Position numbers and translations under genes: made by a program. The notes beneath the pieces were generated by a model that was not told the origin of the DNA, made no database searches, and worked only from the letters and a program-made list of their open reading frames with translations. Shown in pieces: positions 22,768-30,071 of a DNA stretch of 30,071 nucleotides (its first letter is position 1; every line of letters begins with the position of its first letter). Source of the stretch: an uncultured Caryophanales bacterium (GTDB lineage: Bacteria; Bacillota_I; Bacilli_A; RF39; UBA660). The DNA is taken from NCBI GenBank assembly GCA_905206805.1, contig CAJLIR010000014.1, positions 1 through 30,071 of the forward strand, given 5' to 3'.

Positions 22768-23949
22768 ATGGATACAAAAGAATTTAAAAAAGCAGTAGAT
22801 TTGTTATCAAAAGAAAAAGGAATTTCAGAAGACGTTATTTATGATGCGATGGAATTAGCGCTTACATCAGCTTATAAAAAGAATTATCATTCACTATCAA
22901 ACGTTCGTGTTGATATTGATAGAACAACAGGTGAAATACATGTATATTCTTATAAAACTGTAGTTTTAGTTAATGATGATGATGAAGTAATTAGTTTACC
23001 TACAGAAGAAAAAGAGGAAAAATCTGAAAGCGTTGACAAAGTAGAAACTGAAGAATCTGAAGATGATGAAGATGAAAAAGAAATTATTTATTTTGATGAT
23101 AGAATTCATTTGAAACCAGAAGAAGCAGAGAAAATGGTTCCAGGTATTAAAGTCGGTGAAACAATTGAACAAGAGGTTACTCCAAAAGATTTTGGTCGTG
23201 TAGCTGCTGCAACTGCAAAACAAGTTGTTATTCAAAAAATTCGTGAAGCAGAAAGAAATACAATTATTAATGAATTTAGTGATAAACAAGATGAGTTAGC
23301 AGTTGGAATAGTAGAGATGGAAGATGCTCGTAATTATTACATCAATTTAGGAAGAACTCAGGGAATTTTACCTAAAACAGAGGTTATTCCAGGTGAGGTT
23401 ATCAAAATGGGATCAAGCCTAAAAGTATATATTACAAAAGTTGAAACAAGTGGGAAAGGTCCTTTAATTCTTTTATCAAGAAATCATTATGGATTTGTAA
23501 AGAGATTATTTGAACTTGAAATTCCAGAAATTAATGAAGGTATTATTTTAGTTTATAGTGTTGCCCGTGAAGCAGGTGTTAGAACAAAGGTAGCTGTTTA
23601 TTCAGAAAACGCAAATGTTGATGCGGTTGGTTCTTGTATTGGTGAAAAAGGTTCACGTATAAATAAAATAATTGAAGAATTAAATGGTGAAAAAATTGAT
23701 ATAGTAGAATATAGTAATGATCCAAAAACATTTATTGAAAATGCCTTAAGTCCTGCTAAAAATTTAAGTATTTTTGTTACAGATGAGAAAAAACGTGAAG
23801 CAATGGTTATTGTAGATCAAGATAATTTATCTCTAGTAATTGGTAAAAAAGGTTTAAATATTCGTCTTGCTGCTCGTTTAACACATTACAAATTAGATGT
23901 TAAAACATACGAACAAGCTAAACAAGAAGGAATAAATATTGTTATTTAA
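22768..23949 (+). CDS. nusA: Transcription factor NusA with acidic insert
   Basis: A 393-residue NusA that binds RNA polymerase and RNA and affects pausing and termination. In order: the polymerase-binding N-terminal domain (about 1-145, closing with VTPKDFGRVAAATAKQVVIQKIREAE), S1 (about 155-220), KH1 with VDAVGSCIGEKGSRI, and KH2 with VIGKKGLNIRLAARLT. It lacks the C-terminal acidic repeats of proteobacteria, as expected for Bacillota. An unusual Glu/Asp/Lys-rich insert sits inside the N-terminal domain (about 79-106). The start at 22768 is one base after the rimP stop, with AAAGG upstream. It is the second gene of the operon. Confidence 0.96.
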   Translation: MDTKEFKKAVDLLSKEKGISEDVIYDAMELALTSAYKKNYHSLSNVRVDIDRTTGEIHVYSYKTVVLVNDDDEVISLPTEEKEEKSESVDKVETEESEDDEDEKEIIYFDDRIHLKPEEAEKMVPGIKVGETIEQEVTPKDFGRVAAATAKQVVIQKIREAERNTIINEFSDKQDELAVGIVEMEDARNYYINLGRTQGILPKTEVIPGEVIKMGSSLKVYITKVETSGKGPLILLSRNHYGFVKRLFELEIPEINEGIILVYSVAREAGVRTKVAVYSENANVDAVGSCIGEKGSRINKIIEELNGEKIDIVEYSNDPKTFIENALSPAKNLSIFVTDEKKREAMVIVDQDNLSLVIGKKGLNIRLAARLTHYKLDVKTYEQAKQEGINIVI

Positions 23950-23958
23950 GGTGATTTT

Positions 23959-24219
23959 ATGAAACAAAAAAAAATTCCAATGCGAAGTTGTGTTGTAACA
24001 CGAGAAAAATGTGCTAAACAAGATCTTATTAGAGTTGTAAGGACTCCTAGTGGTGATGTGGTAGTGGATGAATCCGGTAAAATAAATGGAAGAGGAGCTT
24101 ACTTAAAAAAGGATTTAACTGTTTTTGAAAAAGCAAAAAAAACTAAAGTTTTAGATAAAATTTTGGAGGTTAATGTTCCTGATAGCGTTTATAGTGAATT
24201 AAATAATTTAATAAAATAA
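23959..24219 (+). CDS. ylxR: YlxR (RnpM) RNA-binding protein
   Basis: An 86-residue DUF448 protein: MRSCVVTREKC, LIRVVRTPSGDVVVDESGK and the signature GRGAYL. In Bacillus subtilis the YlxR protein (RnpM) binds RNase P RNA and modulates its activity. It is in its usual place, 9 bases after nusA and 16 before infB. The L7Ae-like ylxQ gene, which normally follows in Bacillota, is absent here. Length is normal for the family. Confidence 0.95.
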   Translation: MKQKKIPMRSCVVTREKCAKQDLIRVVRTPSGDVVVDESGKINGRGAYLKKDLTVFEKAKKTKVLDKILEVNVPDSVYSELNNLIK

Positions 24220-24235
24220 GAAAGAGGTGATACCT

Positions 24236-26341
24236 ATGATGTCTGTATTTGAATATGCTGAAGATATTAAAAAGTCAGTTGATGAAGTTTTAAAAATGTG
24301 TGATTCATTAGATATTTTGGTAAATGGAGAAAGTGATCTTTTAGATGAAGATGCTATAGTTATGTTAGATGGTGCTTTTGCAAATGATAATCAAGAAGAA
24401 AAAGAAAATACTATAGTAAATGATATAGAAGAAAAAATTGAAGAAAAATTTGATATAGATCCTGAAGAAAAGACTCATAAAGTAAAGAAAAAAAATAATA
24501 ACAATAAGAAAATGGGTAAAGATTTAGCTATTAAGAAAAAAGAAATGTATAAGAATAAAGAAAAATTAATGACTAATAATCCTACTACTAGTGAAAATGT
24601 TATTTTATATAATGATTCAATGACTGTTTCAAAATTGGCAAATTTACTTGGTGTACCTGCAAGTGAATTAGTAAAAAAATTATTTATGTTAGGTATAATG
24701 GCTAATGTAAATAATAATATCAACTTTGAAACTGCTGAAATTATAGTAAGTGATTATAATAAAGAATTAAAACGTGAAGAAACTACTGATGTTGCAAATT
24801 TTGAAGAATATGAAGTAATAGATAATGAGTGCGATTTAGTAAAAAGAGCACCAGTAGTAACGATTATGGGACATGTTGATCACGGAAAGACTACTTTACT
24901 AGATACAATAAGAAAAACTAATGTAGCTTTAGGAGAAGCTGGTGGAATTACCCAAGCAATTAGTGCTTATCAAGTTTTATATAATAATGAAAAAATAACA
25001 TTTATTGATACTCCGGGACATGCTGCATTTACAGAAATGCGTGCAAGAGGTGCAGGAATTACTGATATAGTTATCATTATAGTTGCTGCAGATGATGGTG
25101 TAATGCCTCAAACTAAGGAAGCTATAGATCATGCTAAAGCTGCAAATGTACCTATTATCGTTGCAATTAACAAAATTGATAAACCTGGTGCAAATGTAGA
25201 AAGAGTAATGACAGAATTATCTGATTATGGACTTGTTCCTGATTCATGGGGTGGAGATACATTATATAATCAAATTTCTGCAAAAAATAATGTAGGAATT
25301 GATTCTTTATTAGAAAATATACTTTTAATTGCTGATATGCAGGGATATAAGGCAAATCCTAAAAGATATGCACTTGGAACTGTTATTGAGTCAAGACTTG
25401 ATAAACAAGTAGGACCAGTCGTAACTTTATTAGTTCAAAATGGAACTTTAAGATTAGGTGATCCTATCGTTGTCGGATGTGCTTTTGGTAAAGTAAGAAC
25501 TTTAAAAAATGATAAAAATGAAGAAATAATAGAGGCACTTCCATCAACTCCCGTTGAAATTACTGGTTTAAATGAAACACCTAGTGCTGGTGATAAATTT
25601 ATGTCATTTGAAACTGAAAAGCAAGCGAGAAGTGTTGGTGAAACAAGGAAAAATAATTTAAAATTATCTCAAAATCAAAAATCAACAGCAGTTACTTTGG
25701 AAGATTTATTTTCAAAAATTAAAGATGGTGCAAAAGAAATTAACGTTATTATTAAAGCTGATGTTAATGGAAGCAGTGAAGCTGTAAAAAATGCTTTGGA
25801 AAAATTAGATGTTGAAGGAGTTCGTGTTAATGTAATTCGTAGTAGTGTTGGGGCTATTACAGAAAGTGATATAGTATTAGCACGTGCAAGTGATGCAATT
25901 ATAATTGGATTTAATGTAAGACCAAATAATAAATTAAAAGATTATGCAAAAGAAAATAATGTAGAAATTAGATTATATAATATAATTTATAAAGTTGTTG
26001 AAGAAATGGAAGCAGCAATGAAAGGTTTATTAGATCCTGTTTTTGAAGAAAAAATTCTAGGTAATGCAGAAATTAGAAAAATATTTAAGTTTTCACGTGT
26101 TGGATCAATTGCCGGAAGTTATGTTGTGGATGGTGTTATAAAAAACAATGCTAAAGCTCGTATTATAAGAGATAGTATTGTTATATATGATGGTAGTATT
26201 AACTCTTTACAAAGAGAAAAAGACGCCGTAAAAGAAGTTAAAAAAGGTCTTGAATGTGGTATTACTATTGAAAATTATAGTGATTTAAAAGAAGGAGATA
26301 TTATTGAAGCCTATGAAATTGTTGAGGTAAAGAAATTTTAA
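24236..26341 (+). CDS. infB: Translation initiation factor IF-2
   Basis: A 701-residue IF-2, the GTPase that brings initiator tRNA to the ribosome. After a short acidic then Lys/Asn-rich N-terminus comes the IF2_N domain (about 122-175, MTVSKLANLLGVPASELVKK). The G domain has GHVDHGKTT (212-220), DTPGHAAF and NKID. Domains II, III and IV follow, ending VEVKKF. The N-terminal extension is much shorter than in enteric bacteria. A GTG at 24227 is in frame but lies in the AGAGGTGAT ribosome site, so the ATG at 24236 (or 24239) is the start. rbfA, the usual next gene, is not here; a lipoprotein gene follows. Confidence 0.97.
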   Translation: MMSVFEYAEDIKKSVDEVLKMCDSLDILVNGESDLLDEDAIVMLDGAFANDNQEEKENTIVNDIEEKIEEKFDIDPEEKTHKVKKKNNNNKKMGKDLAIKKKEMYKNKEKLMTNNPTTSENVILYNDSMTVSKLANLLGVPASELVKKLFMLGIMANVNNNINFETAEIIVSDYNKELKREETTDVANFEEYEVIDNECDLVKRAPVVTIMGHVDHGKTTLLDTIRKTNVALGEAGGITQAISAYQVLYNNEKITFIDTPGHAAFTEMRARGAGITDIVIIIVAADDGVMPQTKEAIDHAKAANVPIIVAINKIDKPGANVERVMTELSDYGLVPDSWGGDTLYNQISAKNNVGIDSLLENILLIADMQGYKANPKRYALGTVIESRLDKQVGPVVTLLVQNGTLRLGDPIVVGCAFGKVRTLKNDKNEEIIEALPSTPVEITGLNETPSAGDKFMSFETEKQARSVGETRKNNLKLSQNQKSTAVTLEDLFSKIKDGAKEINVIIKADVNGSSEAVKNALEKLDVEGVRVNVIRSSVGAITESDIVLARASDAIIIGFNVRPNNKLKDYAKENNVEIRLYNIIYKVVEEMEAAMKGLLDPVFEEKILGNAEIRKIFKFSRVGSIAGSYVVDGVIKNNAKARIIRDSIVIYDGSINSLQREKDAVKEVKKGLECGITIENYSDLKEGDIIEAYEIVEVKKF

Positions 26342-26376
26342 TTATATAAAATCATATTTGTATTGGAGGATGTAAT

Positions 26377-26778
26377 TTGAAGAAATTTATATTGTTATTA
26401 ATGGTTTATATATCCTTAGTTTCTTTTTGTGCTTGTTCTAAAAAAGACAATAATGACAACGATTATAATTTAGATAAAAACATTAATGGAAAACAAAATA
26501 TTGAAGGTATTTTGTTTGAAAATATTTTGTTTAAAGTTGATTTAGAAAATGTAGAAATTTCTACAAAAGTAAAAAATAATAATGAAACTGATTTTTACTT
26601 GGAAAATTTTCAAATGATTATTAAAGATAAAAATGGAAATATTCTTACTACTCTAAATCAAACTGTTGAAGAAAATTTAGCTGCAAATAGTGAGGTTACA
26701 TATAATAATAAATATACTCTCAATTTGATTAATGCAACATCAATTGAATATAATGTTAATATTAATGTTCATGAATAA
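26377..26778 (+). CDS. Lipoprotein, FxLYD-like
   Basis: A 133-residue protein starting at a TTG: GGAGG lies seven bases upstream and no ATG is available. A signal sequence ends near FCAC, a loose lipobox with Cys20 as likely lipid site. The mature part is a short Asn/Asp linker and a single beta-rich domain (VEISTKVKNNNETDFYLENF, then IIKDKNGNILTTLNQ and EENLAANSEVTYNNKYTL). That pattern of added-polar-group phrases resembles FxLYD domains, which are extracellular with unknown ligands. It follows infB by 35 bases and may be co-transcribed. It has a clear terminator. Confidence 0.65.
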   Translation: MKKFILLLMVYISLVSFCACSKKDNNDNDYNLDKNINGKQNIEGILFENILFKVDLENVEISTKVKNNNETDFYLENFQMIIKDKNGNILTTLNQTVEENLAANSEVTYNNKYTLNLINATSIEYNVNINVHE

Positions 26779-26797
26779 AAGCATTTTGCTTTTTTTC
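26777..26797 (+). terminator. Terminator after the infB operon and lipoprotein gene
   Basis: AAAAGCA, loop TTT, TGCTTTT and more T. It begins in the stop codon of the lipoprotein gene. Confidence 0.85.
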
Positions 26798-26830
26798 TTT
26801 GAATAAAAGTTCTAAATTTATGATTTTATA

Positions 26831-26839
26831 TGATATAAT
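26831..26839 (+). promoter_or_regulatory. Extended -10 promoter of cysS
   Basis: TGATATAAT: a perfect -10 with TGn extension, 20 bases before the ATG. The -35 is poor. The ribosome site is GAGAGGGTGA. Confidence 0.65.
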
Positions 26840-26859
26840 TTAAGTGAGAGGGTGAATGT

Positions 26860-28272
26860 ATGTCTTTGGAATTGTATAATTCATTAACTAGAAAAAAAGA
26901 AAAGTTTGTTCCTTTAGTACCAAATCATGTAGGAATGTATGTATGTGGTCCAACTGTATATGGAATGCCACATATCGGTCATGCAAGAAGCTATGTTACT
27001 TTTGATTGTTTAAGACGATATTTTGAGTATAATGGTTTTAAAGTAAAGTATGTTCAAAATATAACTGATGTGGGGCATTTGGTTGGAGACGTCGATGACG
27101 GTGAAGACAAAATTCAAAAACAGGCAAAAATTGAACAAACGGATCCTGTTGCAATTGCTTATAAATATGAAACTATTTATTTTAATACCATGGATAAATT
27201 GAATGTTTTAAGACCAACGATAAGTTGTAGAGCTACTGGTCATATTATTGAAATTATTGAAATGATTCAAATTCTTTTGGATAAAGGTTATGCCTACAAA
27301 ACTGATAAAGGAAATGTATATTTTGATATTCATAAATTTAAAGATTATGGAATTATGTCAAAACGTAAATTAGACGAAACATTATCTGGTCAAAGAATAA
27401 ATATTGCAGATGACAAAAAATGTAATGAAGATTTTGCACTATGGAAAAGTGCTGATAATGGACATATAATGCGTTGGAATTCTCCGTTTGGTGTTGGATA
27501 TCCTGGTTGGCATATAGAGTGTTCAGTTATGTCAAAAAAATATTTGGGAGATACTTTTGATATTCATGGTGGTGGAATGGATAATATGTTTCCTCACCAT
27601 GAATGTGAAATTGCTCAATCTACATCTGCCAATGGCAAGGATTTTGCAAAGTTTTTTATTCATAATAATTTAGTAACTATAAATGGTCAAAAGATGGGTA
27701 AGTCATTGGGTAATTCAATTGATTTACAAAAACTATTAAATGATTATAATCCAGACGTTATAAGATTATATTTACTACAAAACCATTATAGAAGTGTATT
27801 AGATTTTACTGAACAAGGAATTATTGAGACAGAAAAAATTTATAATAAAATTTTAAATTATCTTAGTGAGGTTAATTCTGAAAATGAAAAATCATTAAAA
27901 TCTTATGATGATGTAGATAATTATAAGAATGAATTTTTAAATGCTATGGATGATGATTTAAATACGGCTTTGGCGTTATCTTACATATTACAAATGTTAA
28001 AATTAGGTAATTCATCGCCTGATTTAGATAAAAAAATATATGTAAAAAATGTAATAATTGATTTATTACAAAACATATTTGGATTAAAATTATTAAAAGA
28101 AGAAAAAGAAAATAAAGAAGATGAAGTAATAAAAATTTTAATTAATTTAAGAAATGAATTTAAAAAACAATCTAATTTTGAGGTATCAGATTTTATAAGA
28201 GATCAACTTGCTAAAGATGGTATTATATTAATTGACGGAAGAGATGGAACATCTTACAAAATAAAGCAATAA
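26860..28272 (+). CDS. cysS: Cysteinyl-tRNA synthetase
   Basis: A class I synthetase of 470 residues that charges tRNA-Cys. The zinc ligand C29 in VCGPTVYG, HIGH at 38-41 (MPHIGHAR), PGWHIECSVMS, GGGMDNMFPHHECEIAQ and KMGKS at 278-282 (the KMSKS loop with Gly for the first Ser) are all present. The C-terminal anticodon domain is complete. It is a single-gene unit whose terminator stem spans the stop codon. No neighbouring cysE or ribosomal operon link is seen. Confidence 0.97.
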   Translation: MSLELYNSLTRKKEKFVPLVPNHVGMYVCGPTVYGMPHIGHARSYVTFDCLRRYFEYNGFKVKYVQNITDVGHLVGDVDDGEDKIQKQAKIEQTDPVAIAYKYETIYFNTMDKLNVLRPTISCRATGHIIEIIEMIQILLDKGYAYKTDKGNVYFDIHKFKDYGIMSKRKLDETLSGQRINIADDKKCNEDFALWKSADNGHIMRWNSPFGVGYPGWHIECSVMSKKYLGDTFDIHGGGMDNMFPHHECEIAQSTSANGKDFAKFFIHNNLVTINGQKMGKSLGNSIDLQKLLNDYNPDVIRLYLLQNHYRSVLDFTEQGIIETEKIYNKILNYLSEVNSENEKSLKSYDDVDNYKNEFLNAMDDDLNTALALSYILQMLKLGNSSPDLDKKIYVKNVIIDLLQNIFGLKLLKEEKENKEDEVIKILINLRNEFKKQSNFEVSDFIRDQLAKDGIILIDGRDGTSYKIKQ

Positions 28273-28290
28273 AAATGCTTTATTTTTTTC
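28261..28290 (+). terminator. cysS terminator overlapping the stop codon
   Basis: ATAAAGCA (which codes the last residues), a loop holding the TAA stop, then TGCTTTAT and a T run. Confidence 0.88.
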
Positions 28291-28322
28291 TAAAAAACTA
28301 TACAAATATTATATAAAAATGA

Positions 28323-28328
28323 TATACT
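28323..28328 (+). promoter_or_regulatory. Possible -10 of mraY
   Basis: TATACT, preceded by TGA as an extension-like context, 31 bases before the ATG at 28359. The -35 is not clear. Confidence 0.4.
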
Positions 28329-28358
28329 GTTATTGTTAATTATTTAGAAGGTGATGTT

Positions 28359-29348
28359 ATGTTAATTTTGGCAAAAGCGATATTAGCTATGATGTTAGGA
28401 TTTATTTTGTCAGTTATATTTGGATTTTTCTTTATACCAATTTTAAAGAAAATGAATATTAAGCAAAAGGTCAGTACTTATTTAATTCAGCATAAAAAGA
28501 AAGATGGTACCCCTACGATGGGTGGATTAATTTTTATAATCCCAACAATATTGACAGTATTAATTTTATTAATATTAAAAAAAATTGAATTTACTGAAAA
28601 CTTATTTATTGTTTTATTTGTATTTGTTGCTTATGCTGTTTTAGGCTTTTTAGATGATTTTTTAATTATTAAAAGGGGCAATAATTCTGGATTATCGGTT
28701 TTGCAAAAATTATTTGGTCAATTATTTATTGCTGTTATATTTTTCTACATTTTCATCCATAATGGACATGAACCAGTATTAGATATACATACATTGGGAA
28801 TAAAAATTAATATGGGATGGTTTCATGGAATATTTTTATTATTTGTATTATTGGCAGGTTCTAATTCAGTTAATATAACTGATGGATTAGATGGTTTAGC
28901 TGGTGGATTATCATTAATTGCTTTTTTAGCATTTGGTTTAATTAGTTGGAATTCTACTTGGATATCTGGAAGTGAGGATATTGCTGTATTTTGTTTTATA
29001 TTGGTGGGTTCTTTGCTCGGATTTCTATTTTATAATACTCATCCAGCAAGAGTTTTTATGGGAGATACCGGATCATTATCACTTGGTGCAACATTAGCTA
29101 CCGTTGCAATAATAACAAGTCATGAGATTACCCTAATTATTGTTGCTGGTGTGTTTGTTGTGGAAACTTTAAGTACAATTATTCAAAAAATATCTATAAA
29201 ATATTTTCATAGAAGAGTGTTTTTGATGGCACCTCTTCATCATCATTTTGAAAAATTAGGTTGGAGAGAAAATGATATTGTAAAAGTTTTTTGGGTATTT
29301 GGATTTATTTTAAGTATGCTTGGTATAGCATTTGGAGTTTGGATATAA
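28359..29348 (+). CDS. mraY: Phospho-MurNAc-pentapeptide transferase MraY
   Basis: A 329-residue membrane enzyme with about ten helices that makes lipid I by moving phospho-MurNAc-pentapeptide to undecaprenyl phosphate. Signature sites: GTPTMGGLIF, D99/D100 in FLDDFLIIKRG, NITDGLDGLAGG with D175 and D178, GDTGSLSLG, and HHHFE (294-298). All known catalytic residues are intact. It is separate from any murein (dcw) cluster: a tRNA synthetase lies upstream and a lipoprotein downstream. It shows that the organism builds peptidoglycan, so it is not a wall-less Mollicute. The ribosome site is AGAAGGTGATG. Confidence 0.97.
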   Translation: MLILAKAILAMMLGFILSVIFGFFFIPILKKMNIKQKVSTYLIQHKKKDGTPTMGGLIFIIPTILTVLILLILKKIEFTENLFIVLFVFVAYAVLGFLDDFLIIKRGNNSGLSVLQKLFGQLFIAVIFFYIFIHNGHEPVLDIHTLGIKINMGWFHGIFLLFVLLAGSNSVNITDGLDGLAGGLSLIAFLAFGLISWNSTWISGSEDIAVFCFILVGSLLGFLFYNTHPARVFMGDTGSLSLGATLATVAIITSHEITLIIVAGVFVVETLSTIIQKISIKYFHRRVFLMAPLHHHFEKLGWRENDIVKVFWVFGFILSMLGIAFGVWI

Positions 29349-29350
29349 TA

Positions 29351-29378
29351 TTGACTTATGAATTTTATATGTTAAAAT
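29351..29378 (+). promoter_or_regulatory. Promoter of the DUF1307 lipoprotein gene
   Basis: TTGACT, 16 bases, TAAAAT in a TGTTAAAAT context. It starts three bases after the mraY stop. Confidence 0.65.
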
Positions 29379-29398
29379 TATTTTAGGAGGATTTTAAA

Positions 29399-29845
29399 AT
29401 GAAAAAATTTTTATCTTTTGTTTTTATATTTGTAGTTGCAATTACACTTACGGGTTGTGGTAAAAAAACAATAACTTGTGAGGGAGATATAACAGAAGGC
29501 AATATTACATCGGCTGTTAAAGTTACTGGAAATTTTGAAAATGATAAGTTAAAAAGTCAAAACATAGAAATGATATTTGATATGACTGATTTTTTACAAT
29601 TTGCCGATATTCATACATATTATAATGCTTTTAAAGAACAATATGAAACTTTTAATGATTATGAGGGAATTACTTCTACTGTTAGTCAAGGTGAAAATAC
29701 TATAAAAGTTGTTATGGAAGTTGATTTAGAAAATGTAGATGAGGAAACTTATAAAAGATTAGATGTTGGTAATGGTAGTCTTGAAGTATCATCTAAAGCT
29801 TATATTGAAGAATTTAAAGACATGGGATTGACATGTAATAAATAA
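29399..29845 (+). CDS. DUF1307 (YehR-like) lipoprotein
   Basis: A 148-residue lipoprotein: signal MKKFLSFVFIFVVAITLTGC with lipobox LTGC, then a compact mature domain (TCEGDITEGNITSAVKVTGN, VVMEVDLENVDEE, SSKAYIEEFKDMGLTC) resembling DUF1307/YehR proteins. The two Cys in the mature part (TCEG and LTC) may form a disulfide. Function unknown. It has its own promoter and terminator; the ribosome site is AGGAGG. Family assignment is moderate. Confidence 0.75.
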   Translation: MKKFLSFVFIFVVAITLTGCGKKTITCEGDITEGNITSAVKVTGNFENDKLKSQNIEMIFDMTDFLQFADIHTYYNAFKEQYETFNDYEGITSTVSQGENTIKVVMEVDLENVDEETYKRLDVGNGSLEVSSKAYIEEFKDMGLTCNK

Positions 29846-29868
29846 GAATAACTATTCTTATTTTTTTT
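29843..29868 (+). terminator. Terminator of the DUF1307 gene
   Basis: TAAGAAT, loop AACT, ATTCTTA, then eight T. The stem begins in the stop codon. Confidence 0.9.
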
Positions 29869-29877
29869 GAAAAAAAC

Positions 29878-29906
29878 TTGAAAACTATAATTATAAATGT
29901 TAAAAT
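29878..29906 (+). promoter_or_regulatory. Promoter of the prepilin-like gene
   Basis: TTGAAA, 17 bases, TAAAAT, again in a TGTTAAAAT context. The ribosome site AAAGGTGG follows. Confidence 0.6.
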
Positions 29907-29936
29907 TAATAAATAATAGAAAAGGTGGTAATAAAT

Positions 29937-30071
29937 ATGTTAATAACATGTAAAAATAGAAGGGACAATTTAAGAAATAAGCCCTCAAAAGGAGGCTTTA
30001 CGTTAATAGAGTTATTGCAGTAATAGTAATACTAGCAGTAATTGCTTTAATTGCTATCCCACAAGTAATTA
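29937..30071 (+). pseudogene. Type IV prepilin-like protein, frameshifted N-terminus (partial)
   Basis: The ATG at 29937 has AAAGGTGG upstream. The first 27 residues end in the prepilin cleavage and methylation motif KGGFTLIELL, cut after Gly20 by a prepilin peptidase. The frame then hits a stop at 30021, while the next frame from 30017 continues exactly as a pilin helix should (AVIVILAVIALIAIPQVI). One base is missing between the Leu codon and GCA. The cause is either a real mutation or a base-call error. The rest of the gene is beyond the window. Related pseudopilins act in type II secretion or competence, and many such genes occur in gut Bacillota. Confidence 0.75.

Noticed and set aside
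30008..30023. Programmed -1 frameshift in the prepilin gene
   Set aside because: No slippery heptamer and no room for a known stimulator before the stop; mutation or read error is simpler.
1..30071. UGA-as-tryptophan (Mycoplasma-type) code
   Set aside because: Tryptophan positions in conserved motifs are TGG, and a frame such as 10282-10590 ends in TGA; the standard bacterial code fits.

Overview
The window is very AT-rich DNA with standard stop codons (UGA is used as a stop and tryptophan is TGG). It has strong Shine-Dalgarno sites, sigma-A type promoters, short intergenic gaps and many U-tailed hairpin terminators. Together with lipoprotein lipoboxes, MraY, two M15 D-Ala-D-Ala peptidases, an archaeal/eukaryal-type prolyl-tRNA synthetase and a rimP-nusA-ylxR-infB operon, this suggests a walled, low-GC Bacillota with a reduced genome, possibly one of the uncultured gut lineages near RF39 or other Mollicutes-related Bacilli. 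The lineage is an inference from gene style, not from a marker comparison.

Layout. 1-3438: the C-terminal part of an Rpn/PD-(D/E)XK nuclease-like protein, a lipoprotein, and an MBOAT plus AlgJ/DHHW-like pair for surface O-acylation. 3467-4937: proS. 4957-5060: an orphan terminator and possible small RNA. 5191-9446: a Pr6Pr membrane protein, an AMP-forming acyl ligase and a hybrid histidine kinase in one tight operon. 9447-13002: a rearranged stretch. The 3' part of the kinase gene is repeated at both ends, and between the copies lie a headless NDPK-like remnant, a CYTH protein, an unknown ORF and metG. 13094-15256: an M15A peptidase with SH3-like repeats, a convergent zinc-ribbon/DUF2752 pair, and DUF4234. 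15345-18741: gltX, a small membrane protein, and a membrane-anchored murein hydrolase with a cytoplasmic domain. 18770-21847 (minus strand): a VanY-like carboxypeptidase, a YkuE-like phosphoesterase and a CPBP protease. 21958-26341: a helical DUF protein, then rimP (C-terminal domain missing), nusA (acidic insert), ylxR and infB. 26377-30071: lipoproteins, cysS, mraY and a frameshifted prepilin-like start that runs off the window.

Two themes recur. One is translation: four aminoacyl-tRNA synthetases, mostly on their own short promoters, plus the nusA-infB operon. The other is cell envelope work: MBOAT/AlgJ, peptidoglycan hydrolases and carboxypeptidases, MraY, lipoproteins and a prepilin.

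The most interesting items are the Campbell-like duplication in the hybrid kinase that brackets metG; the Pr6Pr / acyl ligase / sensor kinase operon, which could be a lipid release, activation and sensing unit; an intragenic start in the Rpn-like gene that resembles described intragenic antitoxins; and a RimP reduced to its N-terminal domain. No CRISPR array, tRNA, rRNA or transposase was seen.
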